Assembly (NCBI GenBank): GCA_002633025.1
Contig: NMRB01000074.1
Location: forward strand, 162,201-226,200
Direction of reading: 5' to 3'
Origin: Notospermus geniculatus
Taxonomy: Eukaryota; Nemertea; Pilidiophora; Heteronemertea; Lineidae
Length of the DNA stretch: 64,000 nt
Below the pieces are notes generated by a model that was not told the DNA's origin, ran no database searches, and saw only the letters and a list, made by a program, of their open reading frames with translations. The translations under genes and the position numbers were made by a program. Within the stretch, counting starts at the first letter, position 1. Each line of letters begins with the position of its first letter. Below, in pieces: positions 1-12,908 of the stretch.

Positions 1-1797
1 TGGGTTCAAAAGTCCATCGACAACCATGTCATTACCAGCAGAGCGATTGGTCTCATATAAAGAACTAATTATCTTATCATCCTGTCATTACAAGTCTTCA
101 ATTATTGATGGATAACTTGGCAAGCCATTCATGACACTTGAAACAGGAAAACGTTAGGTAACTGTCGATCATCGCCAGTCCTCTTGATGGACCGTCCGTC
201 ACATCCGGGCACTGCTAATGGCTGACTTTATCACACTTAATATATGAATTAATAATTACCAGCAGTTAATCTAATTCATTTCTGGCTCGAATGCCCTGTA
301 AATACTAATGTTGCCATGGATATATCTGACCAAAGTAGCGATTGGTGGACACGAGGTCATTATTGTCCTGTCTTGAGTAGAGCCAGCGTTATGAAACATG
401 TCCATAAATCGTCTAACCCTTGATATATTGGGTCCAGTCACTCATGTGTTGGGAAGCTATACCAGGAACGTGTTTACGGCTCGTTACGACATCTCAGAAT
501 GTGTCTGGGATTTTATTAATTAATACCTGGTCAGTGTTATTGGGTAATAAAACCTGGAATCGATGGATGCCTTTAACACTGAGTCTGAGGATGGAAAATT
601 CGGACTATAGAATATCTCACTTTAATCTTATTGCTTTGGTCAAAGAGATAGGTACATCCTATTGAGTACCTCATAGCCTGTACATTGTCGTCGAAGCAGA
701 GAAATACCCATTGCCTCTCCAATGAATTGACACCATGCCTCCAAAAATGCTCTCTAAATTGCCCCTGGAAAACGTATCCCGTCCTACCCCAAGACATACA
801 CATGACGTGTACGTCTTTCCTTAGATGACCTTTCAGATAATCAAGGCCCATTATTGGCTCAGCCAATGTCACTTGGCCTGTGATTGGACCCGGTGCACGT
901 TGTGTCCACCATTTCTTTCTTCCCCACCTCAGAAAGTTAATAAAAAGATTTTGAAGCGAAGACCGAAATCTGGTTTGGCGAAGTCAACGCCGTGTCAGCG
1001 ACCTTTCGCTCACGAACAAGGAAGGGTTGGTTGAAATACAAGCAAACAGCAATTAACAGTTGGTATCCTTGCCGGAAGAACGGCCTGCATACCATCGACT
1101 GCTAACTAAGTGAAATTTGGTCCACCTGGTATGCGTGGTACTCAGCCGACTTTGGCTGTCATTCGGTATGGCCTCGTCCGGTTTCAGAAGCCGGTCGGTC
1201 CAGGCTCCAGGCAGACAGTCTGAATAGGAGTGATCAGTAAGTACAATGCTGTACATTAGGCACACAATATCCACCAATTGAATGATGCTTCACCCTGTCT
1301 CGGCGAGTGCTAAGGGTCAGTTAATAATCTTAGTCTTCTTATTCACCGGTAGAACGGTGACTAAAATGTGTTAACCCCCAAATCGATCCAATTTTCATCC
1401 ATCTTCAGCCTGTTTCAGTACGTGCGGTTATTGCTTTTACAGATAAGTTGAAACCTTGGACGGTGCAGTATGTAATGCATTCCATTTCTATATGGCAATT
1501 AAATCTTATTAACCTAATCAATACCTTCGTATGGCCTCTTAGTCTCACTTTCACATGGCAAATATTTGGTCAGGGTAAGAGGTGGCAGCGAACGGTAATG
1601 AAACGGAACTAGCATTTTCATCGCTGATATGTTTTATGAGACCAGAATCTGGCGGTATAAGTTGAAGTCAGGTACGTGGCCGGTATATAGTAGCTTTTCC
1701 TCGCCCCTTGATCTGCAAAGGAAAGGTCCTGTAGGATTTTCCACCATGAGGCGTTCTAAAAATCCTAAACGTTAAGTGGGGTCACGCATCCAAACCC
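1..1797. other. No gene recognised (quiet stretch)
   Basis: Only short, mutually overlapping open frames with non-coding-like composition are present, many starting at TTG. No repeat, RNA gene or convincing promoter was found on either strand. Confidence 0.5.
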
Positions 1798-1977
1798 TAG
1801 TATAAGGTAATTGAAGGGATTCAGACCGGAGGTTTTGGAGGTTACCGGTTTAAACCATATGGATATGCATGACATAATGGCTGAAACCAATCAAAACTGG
1901 TCGAAATTGGTCGAAACTGGTTTAAACCGGTAACCTCCAAAACCTCCGGTCTGAATCCCTTCAATTGCCTTATACTA
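1798..1977. mobile_element. 180-bp foldback (MITE-like) element
   Basis: Two arms of about 60 bp (1798-1857 and 1918-1977) are reverse complements with a single mismatch seen (t/c near position 10 of the arm). They begin TAGTATAAGG and flank a 60-bp loop. ACCC lies directly outside each end, so a 4-bp target duplication is possible. The loop contains repeated AACTGGTCGAAA-like words. No coding capacity is visible. Arm identity this high suggests recent formation or insertion. The superfamily cannot be assigned from the ends. Confidence 0.85.
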
Positions 1978-3756
1978 ACCCTTTCTTTATTGCCAAAGAC
2001 AAACTGAAGCCGGTTGGACCAAAGAAAACTCGTGTCGCAGTTGTGTCCGTGAAAAACACTAACAGTGTAGTTTATTTTCCAGAGAGTTCTGGACACGTTT
2101 TTGATTCTATATTTGTCTCTATTAAGCGTCAGCGCTGTCTTATTCAGTTAATAGTTCCAACAAGATTTAAAATGCCAATTCGCCTTTGGAGACGGATTGG
2201 GACGTGTGCTGCACGACAAACCGTTCTCGGCGTCCTGAGTATAAGACAGAGGCAGTTTGGAGGAAGCTGAGACAGGACATCAGTCAGCGACGGCTTATCG
2301 TAATTGCAGAAACGGAAGTATGACAGGAACGACGAACTCCCTGGGGAGTGATCATTATTTGTGTACCCACAAGAGTTATATTGCAGTGCCGACTACAAAG
2401 GAAGATTTATCTAGTAACCATGAACCTTCTACATGAGGCTGATGGTCGGTAACAGTGTGTCAACCTTTTACCCTTGATGAGATATTATGTTAAGTATCTA
2501 GTGACCTCTACGCAGAACTACGCCAGCTTAACCAACCCTCCCTTTCTAATTGATAACCTTCTGAAATAACCTCCGCTAAACTTCGGCAACTCTACTGACG
2601 CAAGGGGTAGCAGAACACGGCAGCAAAACACGAGCGGTATCAACTTGCGAATCGTTTAGTTATACCATTGACAGTAACCACCAGACCACAGGACTATTTT
2701 CGACTTTTCGCGAAAACAACTTGCCTTTCTCAATCAACCACACCTATATAGAAAATAAACTCAGGGTGACAAGGGACCAGCATTATCATCACTTAGCCCC
2801 ATCGTTTAGGACTTTGGTCACTTTGCTGATCAGCTCTCCACCGGTAGGACGCAGCCACTCTCCAGACAGACCAAGCAACCTTCAGACTGAGGTAATGCAA
2901 TTATTGACGGCTCTGTCACTGAGTAATAACATTAACTGTAAAAACCTGCTTGTGAGTTAGAGAAACAGGTATGGTCGACGAAACAACACATATGAACAGA
3001 AACTCGGATGTCAATCGATTCTATTTTCGTGGCTTCTCACAGAGGTTGGGCCTACTTGCTGGACAAGAAATTGGTGAGCTGTATGACGTGCACTCATAAG
3101 GAGACAAAACATTGCAGAAGAAACAGGAAATCTGGGACTAAAGCCTGCAGATTCCCAAGAATCCCAAGCAACTTTCATGAGGGACTTATTTATAGCAACT
3201 TTATTAATATCATCCCGAGCTCATCAGTAGCACTCGCTCACGTTTTTGTGCGATGACGTAGGGGGCAAGAGCGAAAGAACCACTGATTACCCCAGGACTG
3301 TGATATAGGTAAACACGTTTGATTTAGTGGTCAACCAACATCTCTTTTTTATTTTCTATCCCATTCCTTGTCGATCATAAACATTCCATTTTGTGTTTAT
3401 TTGACAACACCGAGATTGCAGAAAGTTAACGCCGTGACATCGCAGGGGTTTTCTTTCTTACTTTGAATTCATTGCTCAGAAATCACTCGGGTTCAAGACG
3501 GACTTGTCCACCGTAAAACGTGGGAAGGAGACAACTCGAATGGACAACGTGATTTTAACGCCGTCTTCTACTTTTGGAGAAATCCGTAACATGAATTTGG
3601 TGGTAAGAATTGTCTGTATAGTAGATTCTTTACTACACTTCTGTACGTCATCTGTTCACGTGCATCTGTACGGCGACGATGGGTTTCCATCATGTTATAC
3701 TGGGTGGAACCTCTCTATTAAGGATGCCCTTTTGGACTGACATCATGCTGTCCTTC

Positions 3757-3822
3757 CCCTTAGTGCTGGCGATTGATGCCTAATGCGAGGGTCCGTGGGT
3801 TCGAATCTGGTAGGAAGCGATG
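3757..3822 (+). repeat. tRNA-like block with B-box word (possible SINE remnant)
   Basis: GTGGGTTCGAATC at about 3796 resembles a T-arm and pol III B box. The 3' half of the T stem is imperfect and no clean A box is visible. It may be a decayed tRNA-derived SINE head; chance is also possible. Confidence 0.22.
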
Positions 3823-4502
3823 TCTTTCACCTTAGAAACCCGTTTCTATTTCATGTCCTTCCTTGAGAGGTATCCCACCGTGGAGGTGCCCCAGATGGAG
3901 GTTTTACTGTATACCCTCCGTTTCGTACGACCAGGACAGGAAACTGCTTGACCAACTCCCCTTCCGACAATATCTCTCCATCTTTCTACCTTGATGTAAT
4001 GAAATCATCAACATCCTGAAGCTATTGGTATCGTAACATGTCAACAAGTCAATATAAACCCCGGTAATTTGCCGCCAAAGGTTTGTTAGGTGAGCTAAGG
4101 GATGACGACCATTGATGTGAGCTTACCTCACTCTCGGTGAATAATTACCTTCACTCTATCATAAGGTAATACCAAGCGCATGATTAATGTCCTAATCAAC
4201 GGCACATCGACCAAAACGGTCAAAAGCAGCCACACTTGCTAAACTTGAGATTTGTATAAACATCCCAGTCGGCTAAAGTAAACTGGCCGTAAGATGAATG
4301 AAAGATCTTGATAGGTCGTTTACAATATTGAGCAGTTTATGCCAATAGAAGGCAAATCGTACTGAAGGCAGATTTCACAGGCGGTTAAATGCGATTATCA
4401 GTTGATGTATGGGTGTAATGTTATATGGTTGATGAATGGGTGGGGAGTGTTATTGAGCGAAATGGTGGATGTTGCACGGGGCGTGGTCCGGGACAATGAC
4501 CA

Positions 4503-4622
4503 CCATATGGTGACGCCGATTCGAAATTGTGCGCAGGTAAAGCTAAAATGTGGACGAGAAAAAGGCAACGACTTGCCATATGGTGGCGCCGATTCGAACT
4601 TGAATTTGGGTTGAAGCTAAAA
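4503..4622. repeat. Two-copy direct repeat, about 73-bp offset
   Basis: CCATATGGTGACGCCGATTC at 4503 recurs as CCATATGGTGGCGCCGATTC at 4576. In both copies this is followed by a similar stretch ending in AAGCTAAAA. It is a small local duplication with no other recognised content. Confidence 0.7.
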
Positions 4623-4966
4623 AGACGACGGGAAGAAGATACGCCTGTCGCGACTATGCTTTGTTTTGTCTTACAAGTAGGCCTAGTCTGGTGCGGAAGA
4701 CGCTCGAATATGAAAGTGAACAGTAGCCGACATGATATCAACAGGTAGCTCGTACAACAGTCAGGAATTACATGTAGAAAAGAAACGTCGAATAAGATCT
4801 GCGAATGGAGGAGGCGAGCTGACTCGATAAAGCTTCCAGGTACAGATTGAATAAGAAAGAGTCCAATTCATGCACTGTACGTGTATCATCCTTTAAACAT
4901 TCATAAGTAAAAAAAGGAAAGAAGAACTCAACAACATCGGATAAAATCAAATGAATAGATCAAATT

Positions 4967-5347
4967 TTAAGGTGGTAAAGAAGCAGGTAGAATTGAAAAT
5001 CTGAAGTATTTGGTAAAAGAGTCAAATAGTTTGTGAAAAAATTGGCAAGGAGTTACATAATCCGTGTGGATTACAACACTTATGGTTACATTTATACAAC
5101 TAGACTTGCCAGCATCACTATTATGACGAAACACGTCCAGTCTCCTGCCGATTGAATCATTCAGCCGATAGGATCCTAACCCTGAGTCCCTGTGCGTTGA
5201 GTATCCCAGGTAATACCCTGTATTTATTGATCCCTCCATGGTAGATGAACCGCTCGCCCGTGGGACACCTCCAACAACCTCAGCACCGGCGATCATATCA
5301 GATCCGCGCGATATCTCCCCCGTGTAAAACACCGCGGGATGACCCAT
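4967..5347 (-). CDS. Candidate coding exon, unknown product
   Basis: Minus-strand frame of 126 codons starting at an ATG at 5347. The first 90 residues or so look protein-like: rich in Gly and Ser with well-spread charged residues (for example GSYRLNDSIGRRLDVFRH). The frame stays open upstream to about 5377, where an AG could serve as a splice acceptor. A GC-type donor (GCAAGT) lies near 5119, just after codon 76, so the real exon could be about 5120-5377. The C-terminal third is less convincing. No domain, signal peptide or membrane helix is recognised, and no family is claimed. The overlapping plus-strand frame is probably a shadow. Confidence 0.3.
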   Translation of the reverse strand: MGHPAVFYTGEISRGSDMIAGAEVVGGVPRASGSSTMEGSINTGYYLGYSTHRDSGLGSYRLNDSIGRRLDVFRHNSDAGKSSCINVTISVVIHTDYVTPCQFFHKLFDSFTKYFRFSILPASLPP

Positions 5348-7547
5348 GGTACTGTCACGGTATACCGGAGCACGAATCTGTCACTCGGTTTGATAAATCA
5401 TTCTCCGGCTTAGCGTTCATTGTGAGAAGGTCCACTGAGAGTGTACCAGATGTTAGCCGTGTCCTCCCGCTTCGCTATTCAATTCCTCGGCGGTATGCTA
5501 AAGAAAACTCGTGAATAAACTGTAACCACTTGCCGAGAACTCTTTTCCGTGGGTCTGTCTCTTCAGACTGGATAAACTAATCATGATTCCTAGCGGAAGA
5601 TGTCCGGATCCCGAAATGAATCGCCAATAACTCCAGAGACAAGAATAGCACAGCTGTGAATCTTGATCGCGCCATTCAACATGTCAATTCCAAATGAAAG
5701 TCCGTCTGTATCCTCAACCTTACATCACCGGATATTGCACAGCTTTCGACTTCCGTTACCGGTCCCCTGTTGCGCAGGCTTCAGAGACAGTCTCGCCGGG
5801 CTCATGTAACAGAGTACCCGTGCTCCTTCGTCGGTGCCAGCAACTTAAATAGCTCATAGCCACAGTCCGTATGATCGAATTATTGCCCGTAGACAAAGCA
5901 GCAGCTCCATTCAGCCGGCGTTCCGGCGGCTCACGCACAACGACGTTGCTGCCACTGCTGTACGATCCGTTCTGGTGACACCAGCAGACGACACTACACC
6001 ATCGTCTGCTCGCTGTATTCATAAGCCTGCCAAATGCCATCCCGCTTTAATCGGATAGGTTGATCATTAATCAGTACGAACTGTTAATGGTGGCAAAATT
6101 GCGGCCATGTTATGAATACCAATGGTATCATAAGTCCCCTAAGAATAGTGCCGTCGCATTTCAACGAATATTTTAACATATTGCCTCCCTGTGGACATCT
6201 TTGCACTTCATCGTAACGCGTGTGGCCCGGTCTTACTTATCCCCGAAATCCACAATCTTTACATTCCTTGAAATTATCGTCTGGCAAATCGGTGTCGTCC
6301 TTGACAACTTGTCGTTGCTCCGTCCCACACCAAGGCTAGGTTACCATTCCGACAGACTCCTGATTGGGTCGACCAGACGGGGAGATATCATCTTGCCTCT
6401 TATTATCAGTGTCACGACCAGACTGGTCTGGATGAGATGGGAAAAATGATCCACGAAATCGGCTGTGTTGGCTTGGTCAGGCCAGGGTCCGAATGATGGC
6501 GAAGAAAATCGAAGTCCATTTATATCTGTATCACCGCTGCACTGAGATTGATATTTCGTGTAAATACACTTATAAGAAAGAGTTTATTTCGAATAGCACC
6601 TTCGTTTGGGATGTTTGCAATCCAATCTCTCACGAACGTTTAAAGTCCATCCACCCCCGACCCGTCGCGTGCAAATAAAAGCGAGGAAGAGATCACCATA
6701 TTGATAGCCAGCTTGCCGGCTTCGACGGATAAGTGAGGAGGCTAGCCGGTCGGTTGACCTCCGCTAACACTAGTCGGCGCTAGATGCTATTGGCTATAGA
6801 GGCAGAGCTCTATAATCACTTGTCAAATTGGAGATTTCAGGGAACGTTTAAGCCCTGGTTAAATAGTTCTTGGGACATTAATCTGTTCGATGCTCTGTCC
6901 ATGATGAGACCAAATTGGATGGGTTTGATGGCCGCTCTTTGGTGCTTCTTATTTTCAAAGGGAACCGTCAGCTCAGACACAAAAAAGGAGAGCTGCGCGC
7001 CAAATACACAATTATTTTAATATTAAAGAAAATTCGGGAATTTGATGTCGTGCAGAAGGAAACCAGAGCTATCGAAGGACCAATACGTCGTCAAGGAGCA
7101 TCACCGAGAATCGACCTCACAACCTAAGAGATATCAGGTGAAGGTGATTTCACTACACCGCTGCAGCCCAGACATTGATGACGGCACCCATCGGCTAGAA
7201 TGAGCACCAACATCGCCATGGTAAAAACATTGATTAAAAAAGGCATTTCGGTCAACAATTTGCTGCACTGGTCTTATAAGTTGTCGGCATTTTTACTGAA
7301 GGGTTTCTAACGGGATTGAATAACACACCAGAACAAAGTCAGACAGGTTTAAAGTCATTGAACTGAAATTACAGACGTTATGAGGTGATGTCTATCTGTG
7401 CTGATCAATTCGCAGCCGTCAGCCAGCGTGGGTGTTCCCTTTTGTAACAGATTCCGAAGGCGTGATTCGTGCGATGGTTTCCCGCGTGAGTTGGTTCTCA
7501 ACGGGCAAGTGGACCACAAAAACTATGGGGAGTCGATTGCGTGTTTA

Positions 7548-8098
7548 GTGTTGGCGTAAGCATAAGGAAGCCAACAATCGTGAGTTGCCCATTGCCAGCT
7601 AGATCGCACGAGAAAGTTATTGGGCAGCTCTTTGTGTCACTGGTGTCAGCGTAAGCCGTAAGGAAGCCAACAATGGTGAGTTGCCCATCGACAGCTAGAT
7701 CGCAGGAGAAAGCTGTGGGCAGCTCTTTGTGTCGTTGGTGTCGGCGTAAGTCGTAAGGAAATCAACAATGGTGAGTTGCCCATTGACAGCTAGATCGCAC
7801 GAGAAAGCTATGGGAAGCTGTTTGTGTCCTTGGTGTCGGCGTAAGCCGTAAGGAAATCAACAATGCTGAGTTGCCCATTGAGAGCTAGATCGCACAAAAA
7901 AGCTATGGGCAGCTGTTTGTGTCGTTGGTGTCGGCGTAAGCCGTACGGAAACCAACAATCGTGAGTTGCCCATTGACAGCTAGATCGCAGGAGAAAGCTA
8001 TGGGCAGCTGTTTGTATCATTGGTGTCGGTATCGGCGTAAGCTGTAAGGAAACTAACAATGATGAATTACCCATTGAGAGCCAGCTCGCAGGAGAAAA
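7548..8098. repeat. Tandem array, six copies of a 95-bp unit
   Basis: The word GGCGTAAG recurs at 7553, 7648, 7743, 7838, 7933 and 8034. The spacing is exactly 95 bp four times, then 101 bp where a GGTATC-type hexamer is duplicated. Each unit also carries GAGTTGCCCATTG, TAGATCGCA and TATGGGCAGCT words. The period is not a multiple of three, so frames across it are not conserved coding. A diverged single unit of the same family lies near 47.64-48.06 kb. Confidence 0.9.
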
Positions 8099-10294
8099 CT
8101 CTCATGTGGAGCAGCGCCTTTCGTTACAAAATTGATACAACACTGTTCGGAACATCGGTATTCCCTCCTTCCTCAGGCATTGAAAGTAACGAACATTGCC
8201 TTCGGTTGCCCATAAACTTGGTAAGCGAATGTGTGTAGAGTCAGTAAAAAGGAAACTAAAAACGGCAGTGTTGGCGTACAAATCAACGCCAATGGCAGTG
8301 GAAGAGCTTGAGTTTGGTAAGAGCTTTCAAGAAAATGATTAAGCAGAATCTTCACCACATGGTGAGTCAAGACTTCATCATTATCTATCTCAACCTCACC
8401 GACCCCCAGACAAACAGACATTAATTGAACTCGTGTTTGAACAGCCTCACGTATAAATTTTCCAAGTCGTAACATTTGATCGGCGAATAAATCGTTTAAA
8501 AACCATCTCGAGTCATGGCAGGTTAAAATGACAAGAGCAGTTGGATGTGGATTCTATTAAGCCTCTGAGTCATGGTGTTAATAAGATAGAATAGAAACAT
8601 TGGATGTGAAATGATGTTGCCATCAGTTGACGAGGCCCATGCTGAGATAAATGAGACTCTTTACCCTGTACAAGGCGGTGAAGGCTGTTGCAATATGGTT
8701 CGACCTTGGGGGACGTCAAACTAAGCGAATGTGTTTGCCACGCCTCCGTGGGTCGCTGAACAGGGATAGGGACATTGGTTCGTGCCAACTGTTAGTAACC
8801 CTTCTGCCCTCCAATGACGGACGGTAACATCTTCATTTGTGATCAGCGGGAAGGAGGTTGCTTGAAATAAAAGCTGCATCCTGTACTACCTTGATGCAAC
8901 TGGTACATGTGAATTCAATTTGACCAGAAGTACACCTACACAATTTTAATGGTAATGCTTTGACTCATTGCGCTTTTAGGAACAGCCCCTCAGCACATAT
9001 TAAGGTGGTTCCATGCATTTTAAGTGCCCTTGCAACAATTCGAGATGAGGAAACAAGAATCAATTAAACCCTCGACATTCCCCTCTAACCTGACGCCGGA
9101 AATTACTCTTGTCCCAGACCCCGATTTTGTTCATTGAGTTGGCTGGATGGCTGACTTGTTGAGCGGGGTCTCTGCTTGACAGAGCTAAGCAGGCTTGTAC
9201 GAACCACCTACGGTGTTAGAGAACAATCTGGCTGGCTTTACCGACGATGTCGAGATCTCGAGTTCCATTCTTATGGGGCGAGACATTCAAATCAACCTCT
9301 AGAACAAACACATGGATTCCTGTGGGCCGGGACTCAAGTGACTCAGCAACACGTGAAGTTGACTGCAGAGGTAGACAAGGGGACAGCCGATGTTGACAAT
9401 GCGAGGGAGACCCAGCATATAGAAATAATGAAAACCTCAGCGTTCTGGTAAAGAAAATCCCAGGCGACAATATCCATGGTCATCAGATTCACGTAAAATC
9501 TACGCCATTTTCAACAGGGTAGCTGCGTCTTCATCCTGAAGAAATCATGTCGTCCTCGTAGCATCGTGGGAGCGATGCTAAGAGAAAGTGATTGCTCCAA
9601 GATGTTGCGTTTTACAACAAAGTCACTGGGCCGGGATCTTACCTACAACATCGGGGTCCTGCAACCACCCGTCCCCTTCACTGGACACCATCTGAGGTGA
9701 TCAGTGGTTGTCAGCGTTCGCTCCCAACCTCACCACAACTGGAAATCATGGCGAAGGCCAACTGTTTTTTAACAACATGGCTTCAAAGGGTTGTGATCAA
9801 AAACAAAGATCCCGGCCTTGATTGGTCAAATTGTTGTCACGTGACCCGAACGTCAACACCAATCCCAACAACAGAGTTCTCACTGCGTAGCTTTTTACCG
9901 GACACCACTGACTTTGGTTGCCCTATGTCCCTTGTTGATTAACCACCATCTAAAGACTTTCAGCATCATTTCTATTCATTTATGTAACCAGCGTCCCAGC
10001 AAATTTCCGCCAGCTAAGGCTACTTAGGCAATGGAAGCAGGCAACGGATATTGCGTATTAAAATGACAGCCGCTGTAACGCTTGTGATGTTCGCTTTGAC
10101 TAGCCAAATATTATCAAAGTGCCCAAATGACAGTCTTATGACAACTTACTATGCCAGACGTGTTCAAGAGTACTGAATATGTAGATTCCGCCCGACTAGA
10201 AGAATAATTTCAATTATTCCAATTATAAGTTCATTTATCATTGGTTAATTTGTTCTTTTTACATTCGACGACAAAAACAACGGCGGGCTCGAAA
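8099..10294. other. No gene recognised (quiet stretch)
   Basis: Several open frames of 70-116 codons overlap one another on both strands (8173-8475 minus, 9592-9942 plus). None shows a recognisable domain or splice context. No repeat was identified. Confidence 0.4.
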
Positions 10295-10669
10295 ATGTGG
10301 AATCGTTTGGAACGATGGAAAGAAGAGTCTTGTTTTCGTATCTCCCGGGACCAGTGGAAGCTACGTGCTTGTGCAGCCGATGTGCAGGGGCGACTTTGTG
10401 GAGAAAGTTCGTCATCCAAAAAAGTTTTGGTGAAGAATGTACGACGCAGAATAGTCGTTAATCACGAAACTTGCAAAAATCAAGGGGATCTCGGAATCAT
10501 GCATTGCATCACGACAACAGCAACGGCCGATCCATCATGCTCATCTCCTCCAACTTCCCCTAAACATCATTCTTTAGATGGCAACCTCCCGTCCCAAGCG
10601 CTCATTAATGTGAAGGCCTACATTGATTGTATCCAAGATAAGACCTCATTGGCATACAAGAGTCATTAG
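10295..10669 (+). CDS. Candidate ORF or exon, 124 codons, unknown product
   Basis: An ATG at 10295 opens 124 codons to a stop at 10669. The product is basic and Ser/Thr-rich. It starts MWNRLERWKEESCF, has a basic run (KKVLVKNVRRRIV) near residues 42-54, a low-complexity SCSSPPTSP stretch near residue 80, and no membrane segment. Composition is more protein-like than neighbouring frames and no equal-length rival is seen on the other strand. No family is recognised. It could be a single-exon orphan, part of a larger spliced gene, or chance. Confidence 0.25.
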   Translation: MWNRLERWKEESCFRISRDQWKLRACAADVQGRLCGESSSSKKVLVKNVRRRIVVNHETCKNQGDLGIMHCITTTATADPSCSSPPTSPKHHSLDGNLPSQALINVKAYIDCIQDKTSLAYKSH

Positions 10670-11392
10670 GCATCGCTCGAACCAACGTGCAATTGATCAT
10701 AATGGTTGGCCATAGTCCCCGAGCTTCTCCAGGGAAATTAGAATGATTAGCGTATTACATCAGTGATGAGACAGCCAGAATCAGCTTGCTCCTGATTACA
10801 CACAAAACAATGGTCATAGGGAACAAAACTTAACCCGTTCTTGTCGGGGTCTGTCCTGGTACAGTGTTGTACGCATGATGCCGAACTACAGCAAGGCTTT
10901 CATGTAAAACTGGGAGGGGGAGGGAGCTTTTTCGGCTAAACCTTAAAATGCCCGATCGGAAGTGACGTTACCCCATGACGCACAATAAATCCTATGTTCG
11001 ATGCGGCTTATTTTGTCAATCAGCGACCTTTGTCGCGCTGATTGGGGCTTCTAAATTCGTCCCAAAAGGAGGAACATCCATGACCAGGGTGTCTCATGCT
11101 GCAGACAAGCGTTGGCGGTTATAGGCTGGCCTCCAAGGATAACGTTCTTCCTCCAAGGTTATAGGCGCGCGCACACCTGTTCTAACCTTCACATTTGCTT
11201 TTCACTCGTGCATTTTGGTTGTTTCAATTTCAATTTCGAATTGGAACAAAGGATTTAATGAAACCTTTGTTCTCTTGTGTGAACTCACAACAATCAACGT
11301 TGCGCGATTAGTTGACATAATCAAAATCAGGCTGGTCATATTCATCGAGTCCTTCACAATAGGGGACCTAAACAAATCAGCACAGTTGCCCA

Positions 11393-12524
11393 GCAATCAA
11401 AGTGAAAAGCCTTTTAAAATCCCTCATTCGTACAGTATAGGCAGAATTCGATATGTAAAGACTCACTGGGCCGATATAAAACGGATACTGTATATAGACC
11501 GCGGATGTGGTGTGGTTTACGCATAGAATTGCGTACTTAATAAAATATGAGGGTTATTGCGAACACACCACCAGTCTTTATTCCTTGTGGTGATGGATAT
11601 CCACCAGATGGACCTTCGAGGCCAATTATAGCAGGAATAAATGACCTTTCCACTCCTAATTTCATAATAGCATGCTGCAGTCAATAGATTCTAATATATA
11701 ACGCTATGATGCTATGTTACATATTGTAAGAACGTTAGATTTTCTGCTAAATGTATTTCAAAGATAAAGAGATACAGATCTTTCCTCCATCAAATGTAAA
11801 AGGCAATATATCAATTTTTGATAAGCGGGAATATGAACGATTGAATTGAATTAACGGGAATATGAACGATTGAATTTTCCTGTGCTAACGAATCATTGTG
11901 GTGTAGAATATAGCTTTTACCTTTAGCGGGCCGTGTAGTTGGAACAGACCCGATTATATGTTAACAGATGGCTGTCAGATCCGAGATTTCCAGACGCAAT
12001 GAACCCACGCCTCTCAAGAAAGAAGTAGCACTTGAAATATCATGGAATGCATTGTGTTGATTATAATATAAATAGCGGCCATCTGATCGGCTCCCTTATC
12101 ACCCATCCTTGATAGACCGTGTGTCTGTACATTACCGTGACGGCAAGAGGCCGTTTACTTTCACGTCACGAACCACCATTCTCCTAACTGTCAGTTAGAT
12201 CAACACAAATATTACAGAATTGTGTCACAATTACCCTATTTACACTACCCATGTGGCATTCCATTTAAATTGATCCACGACGCTGTAGCTTATCTCATAG
12301 AGTTGATAATACAGAGGCTGTGGCTCCATTATGCAAATATAACTTTAATTTGAGTCAATTAAGTTTTATAGCCTCAACGAGCAGTCCCGTGCCTTTTTTT
12401 ACCATTTTTTACATCGTGAGGTTTAGTTTTATCTCTTTCAGTCAGTAAATGCAAACGACTTTTGAATGTTAACAACGGAAGTGCTGGTTTCCCATTATCT
12501 TTTTACTGGTGCCAAGATCCCACT
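11393..12524. repeat. 1.13-kb direct duplication, copy 1
   Basis: Runs from GCAATCAAAGTG to GATCCCACT and is nearly identical to 12908-14028. Visible differences include ATAAAACGG against ATAATATGG, TTCGAGG against GTCGAGG, and a roughly 33-bp local duplication (GGGAATATGAACGATTGAAT twice) present only here near 11827-11877. It ends exactly at the N gap. No coding potential is recognised. Confidence 0.95.
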
Positions 12525-12570
12525 NNNNNNNNNNNNNNNNNNNNNNNNNNNNNNNNNNNNNNNNNNNNNN
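12525..12570. other. Assembly gap (46 N)
   Basis: A run of N directly abuts the end of duplication copy 1 and the start of a foldback element, so this junction is a scaffold join and not read sequence. Confidence 0.98.
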
Positions 12571-12908
12571 CACTGTAAAAACCATTTTGTCCACTACCTG
12601 GACACGTGGGTTTGAGATGAGAATGGGTCCATGGTACCCAGAATATTTGTTCTTCGAGCCTGAAACGAGGAGGTCCTTAGGTTGCTCATGGGTGCCAACA
12701 CCCCACGGTAGCATTCGTAGATGGGCCAAAGTGACCTATGAAACTCTCATTATGGGTTACTGGAACCTATAGACCTGTCCGTTTCAGGCTCGAAGAACAA
12801 ATATTCTGGGCACCATGGACCCATTCTCCATTGAACACGTTTCAAAACCCATGTGTCCAGGTAGTGGACAAAATCATGGGTCTCTCGAGCCCATTCGTTT
12901 TTACAGTG
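12571..12908. mobile_element. Foldback element with CACTGTAAAAA termini
   Basis: The ends are CACTGTAAAAA (12571) and TTTTTACAGTG (12908). The left arm (12571-12667) pairs with the right arm (12779-12908); the left arm lacks two short segments of about 23 and 11 bp that are present on the right. Shared words include GTCCACTACCTGGACAC and CCAGAATATTTGTTCTTCGA. The termini recall cut-and-paste DNA transposon ends, but the superfamily is uncertain. The left flank is lost in the gap, so no target duplication can be read. Confidence 0.85.

Noticed and set aside
1965-2270. 101-codon plus frame with a protein-like first half
   Set aside because: It starts at TTG within the right arm of a foldback element and loses plausibility after about 50 codons.
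5756-6040. 94-codon minus frame
   Set aside because: Arg, Cys and Ser-rich with no domain or conserved splice context. It reads like chance in GC-rich sequence, though it lies upstream of the 5.2-kb candidate exon.
7808-8074. 88-codon minus frame with internal protein repeats
   Set aside because: It is read through the 95-bp tandem array. The period is not a multiple of three and codons are not conserved between units.
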